Position numbers and translations under genes: made by a program. Below are positions 1 to 7,788 of a stretch of 64,000 nt of DNA, one piece after another. The stretch is taken from assembly GCF_965208895.1 (NCBI RefSeq), contig NZ_OZ242363.1, positions 3,224,001-3,288,000 of the forward strand, in the 5' to 3' direction. The stretch is from Poriferisodalis sp965208895. GTDB lineage: Bacteria; Actinomycetota; Acidimicrobiia; Acidimicrobiales; Poriferisodalaceae. Under the pieces are notes generated by a model, which saw nothing but the letters and a program-made list of their open reading frames with translations, was not told the origin of the DNA and made no database searches. Within the stretch, counting starts at the first letter, position 1. Each line of letters opens with the position of its first letter.

Positions 1-1747
1 TGATGCCGCCCAAGTAGGCGAATGCCATGAAGCTCAAGCCGACGAGCACGGTAAAGCTGTCGGCGGAAAGCTGACCACGGCTGTAGCCGATGAACGAGCC
101 GCCCAGTCCTGCCATGAACGAGGCGATGCCGAATGCCAGCAGCTTCGTATTCGCAATCGAGATACCGATCGATGCACCTGCCCGCTCGTTTGAGCGCACT
201 GCCAAGAAGCGTCGTCCGGTAGCGCTGCGGGCCAGGTTGCCCACCAGGACTGCACAAATCGCCATCAAGATCAGCACCAGGATCCCGAACTCGACGCGTG
301 CGATGGTGCGTCCTTCCCGCACGCCCATGTTGAGGCCGAACAGCGTTGGATCCGAGATCGGATTCCCCGCCACCTCGGTGAAGCTGGGATTCCGGAAAAT
401 GAACTTCTCCAGAGCTACGGCGCCTGCCAATGTCACTACGGCCAGTTGCGCGCCGCGGATGCGCAGCGCCGGGATGCCCACCAAGACGCCGAACGCCGTC
501 GCCACCAGCGCTGCCAGCAAGGGCGATATGGGAAACGGTATGCCTGCAGCATCGCCCAGCTTGCTCAGGGCGAAACCAGCCGTGCCAGCGATGCCCGCCT
601 GAGCGAGGGAAATCTGGCCCACCAGGCCGGTCAGCACCACCAGCGAGAGCGTGATGATGGTGATGATCATGCTGGTGATGATCCCGAACCGATAGCTGCC
701 CGAGGTCAGCACTACGGCCGCGCCTGCGGCCAGCACCATGACGACGACGACTTGGGGCCGCATCTTGGGCCGGAACACTTCTGGCAGCGGATCGGACTCG
801 ACGGCGCCGCGGCTGGGGAGTGCGTCGCCGACGAAGAACAGTGCCAGCACGATCACCACGAATGGCACCGCATCGCCCAGGCCCGACACCGCCCAGTCCG
901 GCCACCACGTCTTGCTGGCTTGGAACACCACGATGGACTGCATGACGCCCAGCGCCAGCGCCGCACTGACGGTGATACCGATCGACGAGAGTCGCCCGAT
1001 GAGCGCCGCTGCCAGTGCCGGCACGATGGCGAGCACGTAGGTCAACGGATTCAGGATCACCGTCGGCGAACTCAAGATGATCACTGCGCCGACGACGGTG
1101 CTCGACAGCACCCACGTGGTTCCTGCCAGCAATTGGGGCGAGTAGCGGGCCAAGCCGACCGCTCGCTCATTCTCCGCGGAGGCCCGTATGGCAAGTCCCA
1201 GCCGGGTGAATCGGAACCATGCCCACAGTGCCACCGCGATCAGTACCACGACCGCTGTCAGCCACAGCCTGTCTCGCGAGAAGCTGATGCCGGCCATGCT
1301 GACCGGTTCGTTCGGCAGAATCGGCGGCACGTTGCGGGGTGTGCTGGTGAATTGCAGCACAATCAGCGCCTGGATTGTCAACAGCACGCCGACTGAGGCG
1401 ACCACCCTCGCCAGCACCGGCGCCCGGCGCAGTGGCCGGAAGACGGCGAAGTGCACCAGCAGGCCGATCAAGCTGCACGAAGCCAAGGCCAGCACGAAGG
1501 ACAGGGCGAACGGCAATGAACCGTCCTCGCCCAGACTCACACTGTGGGGCACCACCGCCACCGGAAACACCAGGTCACCGCTGCGCACCAGTTCGTCGTA
1601 GACGTAGGCACCCCACATGGCCATGGCACCAGTGGCGAAGTTGATCACGCCGGTGCCGCGGTAGGTGATGACGACGCCCATGGACACGGCCGCGTAAATG
1701 CTGCCGAAGCCCAAACCGACGACAGCGAACAGGAGATACTGCTCCAT
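1..1747 (-). CDS. Branched-chain amino acid ABC transporter permease, LivH-LivM fusion (3' end outside window)
   Basis: Inner-membrane permease of a HAAT-type ABC transporter that moves branched-chain amino acids or related small carboxylates/amides. The minus-strand frame is open from ATG at 1747 to the window edge (about 582 codons). Residues 1-40 read like LivH, with hydrophobic helices and an ITYRGTGVINFATG motif. After a polar linker near residue 330 a second permease half begins, with the LivM-like stretch LTGLVGQISLAQAG near residue 375-385. The two permeases normally encoded separately are therefore fused, as in some actinobacterial homologues. It lies 63 bp downstream of the binding-protein gene and is surely co-transcribed. 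The C-terminus and any ATPase genes lie off the left edge. Confidence 0.85.
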   Translation of the reverse strand, partial: MEQYLLFAVVGLGFGSIYAAVSMGVVITYRGTGVINFATGAMAMWGAYVYDELVRSGDLVFPVAVVPHSVSLGEDGSLPFALSFVLALASCSLIGLLVHFAVFRPLRRAPVLARVVASVGVLLTIQALIVLQFTSTPRNVPPILPNEPVSMAGISFSRDRLWLTAVVVLIAVALWAWFRFTRLGLAIRASAENERAVGLARYSPQLLAGTTWVLSSTVVGAVIILSSPTVILNPLTYVLAIVPALAAALIGRLSSIGITVSAALALGVMQSIVVFQASKTWWPDWAVSGLGDAVPFVVIVLALFFVGDALPSRGAVESDPLPEVFRPKMRPQVVVVMVLAAGAAVVLTSGSYRFGIITSMIITIITLSLVVLTGLVGQISLAQAGIAGTAGFALSKLGDAAGIPFPISPLLAALVATAFGVLVGIPALRIRGAQLAVVTLAGAVALEKFIFRNPSFTEVAGNPISDPTLFGLNMGVREGRTIARVEFGILVLILMAICAVLVGNLARSATGRRFLAVRSNERAGASIGISIANTKLLAFGIASFMAGLGGSFIGYSRGQLSADSFTVLVGLSFMAFAYLGGI

Positions 1748-1810
1748 CGCCGGCTACCTGCTGCCGATCCGCCCGAGTGCGGACATCACGCGAAGTGCGG
1801 AGTTGTTTCT

Positions 1811-3199
1811 TTAGAAGCCGCTGTATTCGAAGGCGTCGAAGAAGCCGTCGCCGACCAGGATCCGGCCGATGGAGCCGTCATCGCGCATGCCGATCTGCCA
1901 CACGGCGATGCTCGAACCGCAGTGCGAGGTCTCCGAGGGCCACGGCGCCATGCCGCAGCGCAGATCGGCGCCGAACCAGCCGGGCGTCTCGCCGGCGTTG
2001 TTGAAGGCGTCGATCACCGAAGCCGACGTGATCGGGCCCTCGATCTTCTCGAGGATGAACTCCAACTCTCGCCACGCCGAGTACGGCGCGACGGCGAAGC
2101 CTTCGATGTGGTCCTCGTAGCCGGCTGCAGCCATCTCGGCTTCGTATTGGGTCAGTCGATCTGCGATCTCGGGTGGCGCGAATTGCTTCACTGAAGGGAA
2201 GTAGACGTCACCCTGGGTATAGGTGCCGATTGCCAGCTCGCCCAGGATGCCGATGTAGAAACTGCATGAGCCGGCAAAGACCGGGTCCGTGTAGCCGCTG
2301 GCCGCCACGGCGCCGACCATTCCGATGCAGCCGGGCTCGGTGAGCTGGCCCCAGATGCCTTCCACTCCCGCAGCTTGAGCCGCAGCGATGGCAGCAGTCC
2401 AGTCAGGCGCTGCGGGATCCACGATGATGCGCTCGAACTCGATCTCGTTGTGTGCCAGAACTGGCGCCACGATGCTGTCGATGAAGGCGATGCCAGACGG
2501 GGTCCCCTCCAAGATCACTGCAATGTGGCTGAGCCCGAGGTCGCTGAACGTCTTGGCCGGTCCCACGGCATATGCCGCCGACGCGGTGTGCAACAAGAAT
2601 GCGCCGGGGCTGTTCCGCTCGATATTTCCCCAAGAGTTCGACGAGATGTACGGGATGCCTGCGTCGAGCCACAAGCCGATGGCTGCGTCGGAGGCAACCT
2701 CGATGCCCATGTATGCCAGCACTACGTCGGCTTCGATCAGCTCGTTGGCGCAGTTGATGGCGCTCTCGGGCGTGCCATCAGACAGGCATACGACGGTTTC
2801 GATCATGGCACCGTTGATGCCGCCGGACTCGTTGATGGTTGCGATAGCCACCTCGCCGCCGGTGCGGAACTCGGGCAGCGCGAAAGCTGCGCCTTCGTTG
2901 TTGACGTAGCCGACCCTGATGACTTCGCCGGTCCGGTCGATGGCAGCCATGCCGTCGCCGTCATCGGCCATGTCATCGGCAGCATCGCCGGTCATGTCGT
3001 CGCCGTCATCGGCCATGTCGTCGCTGGAGTCGTCGGCCACGTCATCGGCGGGATCGTCGGCCATGTCGCCGCCGTCGTCGGTCGCTGTAGCTACCCGGGC
3101 GTCGTCGGCGCCTTCGTCGTCTGAGTCACCGCCGCAAGCGGCGGCGACGAGACCTAACGCAAAGAGCAGCGCCAGCAGTCGAAGCAGTGGTGGTTTCAT
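1811..3199 (-). CDS. Branched-chain amino acid-type ABC transporter substrate-binding lipoprotein (Peripla_BP_6)
   Basis: Extracytoplasmic solute-binding lipoprotein of 462 aa feeding the permease just downstream. Residues 1-22 are a lipoprotein signal peptide with lipobox LVAAAC, so the cysteine near residue 22 is the lipidated N-terminus. Residues 24-90 are a low-complexity Asp/Met/Ala linker made of DDMADDG-like repeats. The LivK-like bilobal domain follows from about residue 92 (VIRVGYVNNEGAAF, then GGINGAMIETVVC). The ATG at 3199 is the correct start because the signal peptide begins there. That ATG also lies inside the target-site duplication of the adjoining insertion sequence, so the native ribosome-binding site and leader now sit 1.7 kb away. 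Substrate cannot be read from sequence. Confidence 0.88.
   Translation of the reverse strand: MKPPLLRLLALLFALGLVAAACGGDSDDEGADDARVATATDDGGDMADDPADDVADDSSDDMADDGDDMTGDAADDMADDGDGMAAIDRTGEVIRVGYVNNEGAAFALPEFRTGGEVAIATINESGGINGAMIETVVCLSDGTPESAINCANELIEADVVLAYMGIEVASDAAIGLWLDAGIPYISSNSWGNIERNSPGAFLLHTASAAYAVGPAKTFSDLGLSHIAVILEGTPSGIAFIDSIVAPVLAHNEIEFERIIVDPAAPDWTAAIAAAQAAGVEGIWGQLTEPGCIGMVGAVAASGYTDPVFAGSCSFYIGILGELAIGTYTQGDVYFPSVKQFAPPEIADRLTQYEAEMAAAGYEDHIEGFAVAPYSAWRELEFILEKIEGPITSASVIDAFNNAGETPGWFGADLRCGMAPWPSETSHCGSSIAVWQIGMRDDGSIGRILVGDGFFDAFEYSGF
3194..3199. repeat. Left copy of IS target-site duplication, containing the livK-type start codon
   Basis: TTTCAT directly outside the left inverted repeat. 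On the minus strand it reads ATGAAA, the first two codons of the binding-protein gene. Matches 4875-4880. Confidence 0.8.
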
Positions 3200-3349
3200 C
3201 CTGAATCCACCGGTGGGGTGGTTGGGAAACAGCCCTGCCCGCCCGGGCGAGCAGCCAGCCCCTGACGCCGTCGCGCCAGGGCCGCCGGCAACGTAATGGG
3301 GGTCATTGGGGCGTGGTGGTGCCCGGTTCGGCTTGGGGGGGTTGGGTTG

Positions 3350-3397
3350 TGTGCTGCGCTTTTGGGGGTGTGCTGCGCTTTTGGGGGTGTGCTGCGC
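3350..3397. repeat. 19-bp tandem repeat inside the IS, about 2.5 copies
   Basis: The unit TGTGCTGCGCTTTTGGGGG occurs at 3350-3368 and 3369-3387, with a partial third copy to 3397. It lies in the non-coding stretch between the transposase stop and the left end of the IS. No function is evident; slippage is the simplest origin. Confidence 0.85.
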
Positions 3398-3422
3398 CGG
3401 GCGGCTGGGCGCTGGGGGCGGT

Positions 3423-4754
3423 TCAGCAGTGTTGGGGCAGGCTGCGGATCTTGTCGAGCGCGGCGGCGAACGTGTGAGCCCAGGGCCATCGGGCGGGGAG
3501 CCGCAGGGTGGGCCGTCCGCTGCGGTTGACGAGCCGGCCGGGGACGGCGAGCAGGCGGCGTGCGATGGTGGCGGCGACGGTGAGCTTTCGGGGGTCGTGG
3601 ACGTGTCCGATGCGCGCTGTCCAGCGTGCGATGTTGTGCGCGAGCACGGCGCAGGCGAGCCATGCGGCGTTGGCGGCGAAGCGTCCTGAGGGGCTGTGGG
3701 CGAGGCCGCCGGCTTTGAGGTCTTTGATGGCGAGCTCGACGCGTGCGTGACGGCGGTAGGCGGCGTCGGCTGTTTTGGTGTCGAGCGTTTCGGCGTCGAT
3801 GTCGGTGACGACGGCGTGGTGGCGCCAGTCGGGGAACAGGTCGCCTTGCTCGCCGACGATGCGGGTGCGGCGCACCACCAGCCGCACCGTGCGAGCGGGC
3901 TTGCCGCGGCGGCGCCGGCTCGAGGTCAACGTCGTCTCGGCGACGTGTGCCTCGCCGTCGTCGGTGTAGCCGATCGGGGTCCATTCGTCGTCGTCGATCG
4001 CGGCGATCGCCTTGTCGACAGCGGGGTTGCGGCCCACAGCGATCAGGAACCTCACGTCGAGCTTGTCGAGCCGCTCGGTCAGGTCCCAGGAGAAGAACCC
4101 TGCGTCGGCGCGCAGCGTCAGCGCCGCCTGTGGCGCCAACCGCCGCGTCCTGGCGACGGTCTCGGACACGAACCGCAGGTGTCCTTTCTGGGAGGACCCC
4201 TTGCGCATCCGCGAATGCAATATCTCGCCGGTGTCGTCGCGCACCGCGACCAACGGGTGATAGCCCAGCGTGCGCGTATGCCCATAGGCGGCGCCTTGCT
4301 TCGCGTCGGAGTGCACCTCGCGGACCGTCGAGTCGACATCGATCGTGACCTGCTCGGCCGCAGGGGCGGCGCCTGCGTCCCACGCGCGGCCCAACGCCAG
4401 CTCCTGCGCGCGGTCGAGCTGACGCACATGACCGAACGTGAACGACCTCGCGAACGTCCCCAACGTCGACGGCGCCACAGGCGCGAACCCCAGCACCGAC
4501 CTTGTCGACGCGGCCCGCAGCCTGTCCGCGTCCGAAAAGAACGAACCGCCCACCAGCATCGAGCACACCGCCGTGAGCACCTTGGCACCCGAACCGCGGC
4601 CCGACCCCGGCGGCGTCACCACCTCATCGATCAACGACTCCAGACCCAGCCGGGCCACCAGCGACCCCGCCAACAACAACCCCGCATCGGCGACCAAAGA
4701 CTCCTCGTCGAACACTGCCTCAATCCGGTCCAGACCCCCAGCTACGCTGCTCAC
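3423..4754 (-). CDS. IS1380-family transposase (DDE group 1)
   Basis: Transposase of 443 aa, full length for the family. The first catalytic Asp is in QVTIDVDSTVREVHS (about residues 137-150), followed by KQGAAYGHTRTLGYHPL. The second is in LTLRADAGFFSWD (about 213-225), and the Glu is in the late ARVELAIKDLKAGGLAHSP block (about 338-355). The start is GTG at 4754 with GGGAGG about 8 nt upstream. The C-terminal region is Arg/Pro-rich, as usual in actinobacterial copies. It points the same way as the ABC transporter genes downstream, so read-through from it could reach them. Confidence 0.9.
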   Translation of the reverse strand: MSSVAGGLDRIEAVFDEESLVADAGLLLAGSLVARLGLESLIDEVVTPPGSGRGSGAKVLTAVCSMLVGGSFFSDADRLRAASTRSVLGFAPVAPSTLGTFARSFTFGHVRQLDRAQELALGRAWDAGAAPAAEQVTIDVDSTVREVHSDAKQGAAYGHTRTLGYHPLVAVRDDTGEILHSRMRKGSSQKGHLRFVSETVARTRRLAPQAALTLRADAGFFSWDLTERLDKLDVRFLIAVGRNPAVDKAIAAIDDDEWTPIGYTDDGEAHVAETTLTSSRRRRGKPARTVRLVVRRTRIVGEQGDLFPDWRHHAVVTDIDAETLDTKTADAAYRRHARVELAIKDLKAGGLAHSPSGRFAANAAWLACAVLAHNIARWTARIGHVHDPRKLTVAATIARRLLAVPGRLVNRSGRPTLRLPARWPWAHTFAAALDKIRSLPQHC

Positions 4755-4874
4755 AGAAAGTGCCTCCCGTCATGGCATCACGCCGACTATTCGTCAACGG
4801 CAAAATGCCACGTCAGGAGGCCTTTCTGGTGGACGCGCACCACCCAAACCCGCCACCCCACCGGTGGATCCAGG

Positions 4875-4880
4875 TTTCAT
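4875..4880. repeat. Right copy of IS target-site duplication
   Basis: TTTCAT directly outside the right inverted repeat, identical to 3194-3199. It is an orphan duplicate of the start codon still attached to the original leader of the binding-protein gene. Confidence 0.8.
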
Positions 4881-5226
4881 GGTGCCCCCGGGATCGCACG
4901 GCCATCCGCCCACACGGATGCCCCTCGGGGCATCGGCACAGCACCAAGCAGTGCCGGACGAATGGTGCCCACCCTATGTCACCCCGCCGGCGGCTGTCAG
5001 TGGTCGCTGGTGGCGTGGGCGCAGGGGCGGCGGCCAGCAGCTCGACGGCACGCCCCTGCGACGCAGGCATGCACGATCGGCGGCGCCCCGCGACCTCGAG
5101 ACGCAGCCCGGCGACGCAGACGAGGCGCTGGTCACAGACCTCATGTGGGCGGCTGCCTGCCGAGACTGCAAAGATGAGCCCTTGACGTGCCGACGCAGTC
5201 GGCTGGCACCACAGGGGGGACACGCA
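4881..5226. promoter_or_regulatory. Displaced leader of the ABC transporter operon plus upstream region of the serine hydrolase gene
   Basis: No convincing gene lies in these 346 bp. Read on the minus strand, the sequence ending at 4881 is the original leader of the binding-protein gene: a GGGGG ribosome-binding-site candidate would sit 4-9 nt before the duplicated ATG. Two adjacent hairpins are present: GATGCCCC/GGGGCATC (4917-4934) and CGGCAC/GTGCCG (4934-4956). They could be a regulatory leader, but no known riboswitch is recognised. At the right end GGGGGGA (about 5213-5219) serves the hydrolase start at 5227. Confidence 0.45.
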
Positions 5227-6378
5227 ATGGAAGTTCACGGGACGTGCAAGGAAGGTTTCGAGGCGGTCCGCGACGCCTTCGTGGAGAACTTCGACGAAGG
5301 GCTGGAAATCGGCGCAGCAGCGGCGGTGACGGTCGACGGCGAGGCCGTTGTCGATATCTGGGCTGGAGACTCCGATCCCAACGGCACCCCGTGGGACCGC
5401 GACACGATCGTCAACGTGTACTCCACCACCAAGACGATGGCTGCCACCTGCATGCTGGCCCTGGCCGATCGGGGCGAACTCGACTTCAACGCCCCGGTGT
5501 GCCAGTACTGGCCCGAGTTCGCCCAGAACGGCAAGGAAGGCGTACTGGTCAGCCACGTCATGTCGCACACGGCGGGGCTGCCTGGTTACGAGCCGCCAGT
5601 GACGGCCGCAGATCTGTACGACCTCGACGCCATCGCCGAGCGGCTTGCAGCCCAGGAGCTGTGGTTCGAGCCAGGCACCAAGTCGGCCTATCACGCCGTC
5701 ACCCAGGGCAACCTCGAAGGCGAGATCCTCTACCGCATCACCGGCAAGCGCATGGCGGACTGGTTCCGCGACGAGATCGCCGAGCCCCTCGGCGCCGACT
5801 TTCACATGAGTCTTCCGGCCTCCGAGGACGGCCGCATGGGGGAGCTGATTCCCCCGGAGGTGAATCTCGAGGCCCTCGAGATGAACGGCGTCCCCATCGA
5901 GCTCGACTCGCTGTGCGCGAAGACGCTGATGAGCTGCATGCTGGACGCCTCCGAGCCGCAGACCCGCGAATGGCGGGCAGCGGAGATCCCAGCTGCTGGT
6001 GGCATCGGAAACGCCCGCTCCATTGCGCGGATCCACTCAATGCTGGCTTGCGGCGGCGAGGTGGACGGCGTCCGGATCATGTCCGAGGCCGGAGCTCGTC
6101 GGGCCCTCGAGGAGCAGATCGACAACGTCGACGACGTGCTGTACATGCGCATGCGCCACGGATTGGGCTTTGCCCGCGACCTCGACGGATGGGTCACGAG
6201 CCCCAACCCGAACCACATGTTCTGGGGCGGCTGGGGCGGCTCGGTCGCGGTCATCGACTTCGATGTCCGGGCGTCGGTGGCTTATGTGATGAACCGCATG
6301 GAGAGCACCATCACCGGCGACCCACGAGGCAACCGCATCGTGGACTCCGCCTTCGCCAGCATCGCTGCCGCCGGCTGA
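5227..6378 (+). CDS. Serine hydrolase, beta-lactamase class C / EstB-like esterase
   Basis: Protein of 383 aa in the beta-lactamase-related serine hydrolase family, usually esterases or peptidases rather than true beta-lactamases. The nucleophile motif S-x-x-K is STTK in VYSTTKTMAATC, with the Ser near residue 66. The tyrosine motif position reads SAYHAVTQGN, and a C-terminal MFWGGWGGS block stands where KTG-like motifs lie. No signal peptide is visible, so it is probably cytoplasmic. ATG 5227 is preferred because a GGGGGGA site precedes it and the homologous part begins there. It sits 45 bp upstream of a luciferase-like oxidoreductase in the same orientation. A diverged relative of this gene lies at 56202-57338. 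Confidence 0.85.
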   Translation: MEVHGTCKEGFEAVRDAFVENFDEGLEIGAAAAVTVDGEAVVDIWAGDSDPNGTPWDRDTIVNVYSTTKTMAATCMLALADRGELDFNAPVCQYWPEFAQNGKEGVLVSHVMSHTAGLPGYEPPVTAADLYDLDAIAERLAAQELWFEPGTKSAYHAVTQGNLEGEILYRITGKRMADWFRDEIAEPLGADFHMSLPASEDGRMGELIPPEVNLEALEMNGVPIELDSLCAKTLMSCMLDASEPQTREWRAAEIPAAGGIGNARSIARIHSMLACGGEVDGVRIMSEAGARRALEEQIDNVDDVLYMRMRHGLGFARDLDGWVTSPNPNHMFWGGWGGSVAVIDFDVRASVAYVMNRMESTITGDPRGNRIVDSAFASIAAAG

Positions 6379-6423
6379 GTTTCCCAAGACGGCACCAGCG
6401 CCGGAACGACACAAGGACTCGCC

Positions 6424-7683
6424 ATGCGATTCAGCATCTTCTATGAGCACCAACTGCCGCGCCCGTGGGACGACGGGGCCGAGGCCCGCGTCGTGCACGA
6501 GGCGCTCGAGCAGGTACAGCTCGCCGACAAGCTCGGCTTCAGCACCGTGTGGGAGGTGGAGCACCACTTCTTGGAGGAGTACTCGCACTCGTCTGCGCCC
6601 GAGGTATTCCTGTCGGCGTGCGCGGCGACGACCGAGAACATCCGCATCGGACACGGCATTGTGCCGGTACTGCCGGGGTACAACCACCCCGCTCGAGTTG
6701 CCGAGCGCATCGGCACGCTGGACATCATCTCAAACGGCCGGGTGGAATTTGGCACCGGCGAAACCTCCAGCGACATGGAGCTTGGCGGCTTCGAGATCGA
6801 GCGGGCGCACAAGCGCGCCATGTGGGAAGAGGCAGTGCCCGAGATCGCCAAGATGATGGCGCAGGCTCCGTATCAGGGCCACACAGGCAAGTTCTTCTCG
6901 ATGCCGGCTCGCAACGTGGTGCCCAAGCCGATGCAGCGCCCGCATCCGCCGATGTGGGTGGCGTGCAGCCAGCGCGACACCATCTTGATGGCGGGCCAGC
7001 GGGGCCTCGGCGCGCTGAGCTTCTCGTTCATCGACCCCGACGAGGCTCGACAGTGGGTGGCGGACTACTACGACGCGTTCGAAGCATGCACCGACCCGGT
7101 GGGTTTGGTGCCGAATCCGAACATCGCAGTCACCACCGGGTTCATGTGCCACCCCGACGAGCAGACGGCGATTGACCGCGGCCTCGACGGCTTCCATTTC
7201 TTCGCGTATTCACTGCTGCACTACTACGCGTTCGGCACTCACACGCCCGGAGCGACTGACATCTGGAGCCAGTTCGAGGAGAATCGCGAGGAAATGGGCT
7301 TCGCCAAGCTGACCGCCACCGTGCAAGCAGCGGTCGGTTCCGACGGCGCCGACAACTTGGTGACGGCCGGGGGGCTCGACTCGCTGCGCGGCTGTATCGG
7401 CACGCCGGACCAGATCCGAGAGTTCGTGCGGGCCTACGAGGACGCCGGGGTTGACGAGCTGATCTTCGTGAGCCAGGCCGGTCGCAACCGTCACGAGGAC
7501 ATCTGCGAATCGATGGAGCTGTTCGCCGCCGAGGTAATGGGTGAATTCGCCGAGCGTGCCCCCGAGCGAGACGCCCGCAAGCGTGAGCGCTACGCCGAGA
7601 CCATCGAGCGGCTCCAGAACTTCCACACCATCGACTTGACACCCGAGGTCACCACCCGGGTGCAAGCTGCTGCCAGCGCCTAG
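6424..7683 (+). CDS. LLM-class flavin-dependent oxidoreductase (luciferase-like monooxygenase)
   Basis: TIM-barrel flavin enzyme of 419 aa from the bacterial luciferase-like superfamily, which uses FMN or F420. It starts MRFSIFYEHQLPRPW and contains VWEVEHHFLEEYSHSS (about residues 39-54) and RIGHGIVPVLPGYNHP. An insertion-free barrel follows, then a C-terminal helical region (EDICESMELFAAEVMGEF). AAGGA precedes the ATG at 6424. It is closely related to the enzyme at 46498-47730, sharing the EVEHHFLEEYSHSSAPEVFL stretch, but is diverged elsewhere. The substrate cannot be inferred. It follows the serine hydrolase and probably shares its transcript. Confidence 0.88.
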   Translation: MRFSIFYEHQLPRPWDDGAEARVVHEALEQVQLADKLGFSTVWEVEHHFLEEYSHSSAPEVFLSACAATTENIRIGHGIVPVLPGYNHPARVAERIGTLDIISNGRVEFGTGETSSDMELGGFEIERAHKRAMWEEAVPEIAKMMAQAPYQGHTGKFFSMPARNVVPKPMQRPHPPMWVACSQRDTILMAGQRGLGALSFSFIDPDEARQWVADYYDAFEACTDPVGLVPNPNIAVTTGFMCHPDEQTAIDRGLDGFHFFAYSLLHYYAFGTHTPGATDIWSQFEENREEMGFAKLTATVQAAVGSDGADNLVTAGGLDSLRGCIGTPDQIREFVRAYEDAGVDELIFVSQAGRNRHEDICESMELFAAEVMGEFAERAPERDARKRERYAETIERLQNFHTIDLTPEVTTRVQAAASA

Positions 7684-7740
7684 CGGTGTGAGCCAGCTCA
7701 AGTCCAGGGTCTGAATCGACCGCCCGCGGGTGACAGCCAG

Positions 7741-7786
7741 CCGACAGTTTGTGGTGAGATTGGCCTACAGCTTGTGGGCCAGCTGC
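7741..7786. repeat. Two units of a 23-bp repeat (family also at 11334-11425)
   Basis: Units 7741-7763 and 7764-7786 begin CCGACAGTTTGTGG and CCTACAGCTTGTGG. They lie between the convergent stops of the luciferase-like gene and typA. The same 23-bp unit forms a four-copy array at 11334-11425. Confidence 0.7.
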
Positions 7787-7788
7787 GC

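Larger units (their letters stand above)
3200..4874 (-). mobile_element. Complete IS1380-family insertion sequence, 1675 bp
   Basis: The element is bounded by 22-bp terminal inverted repeats (21/22 identical), starting CCTGAATCCACCGG on the left (3200-3221) and CCTGGATCCACCGG on the right (complement of 4853-4874). TTTCAT lies directly outside both ends (3194-3199 and 4875-4880) and reads as the target-site duplication; because the ends are GG/CC-rich the true duplication could be shorter. It carries one transposase gene on the minus strand. Length, single DDE transposase and short duplication all fit IS1380. Both ends and the transposase are intact, so it may be active or recently inserted. 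Confidence 0.9.

Noticed and set aside
446..1396. 316-codon plus-strand frame opposite the LivHM permease
   Set aside because: Gln/His/Arg-rich translation typical of antisense frames; the minus strand encodes clear permease helices.
3696..5177. Long plus-strand open frame antisense to the IS transposase
   Set aside because: Arg/Gly/His-rich translation with no family resemblance; it is the GC-rich shadow of the transposase gene.
5227..6378. Antibiotic-inactivating class C beta-lactamase
   Set aside because: Only the S-x-x-K motif is clear; no signal peptide and no canonical Y-x-N or K-T-G, so an esterase-like hydrolase is more likely.
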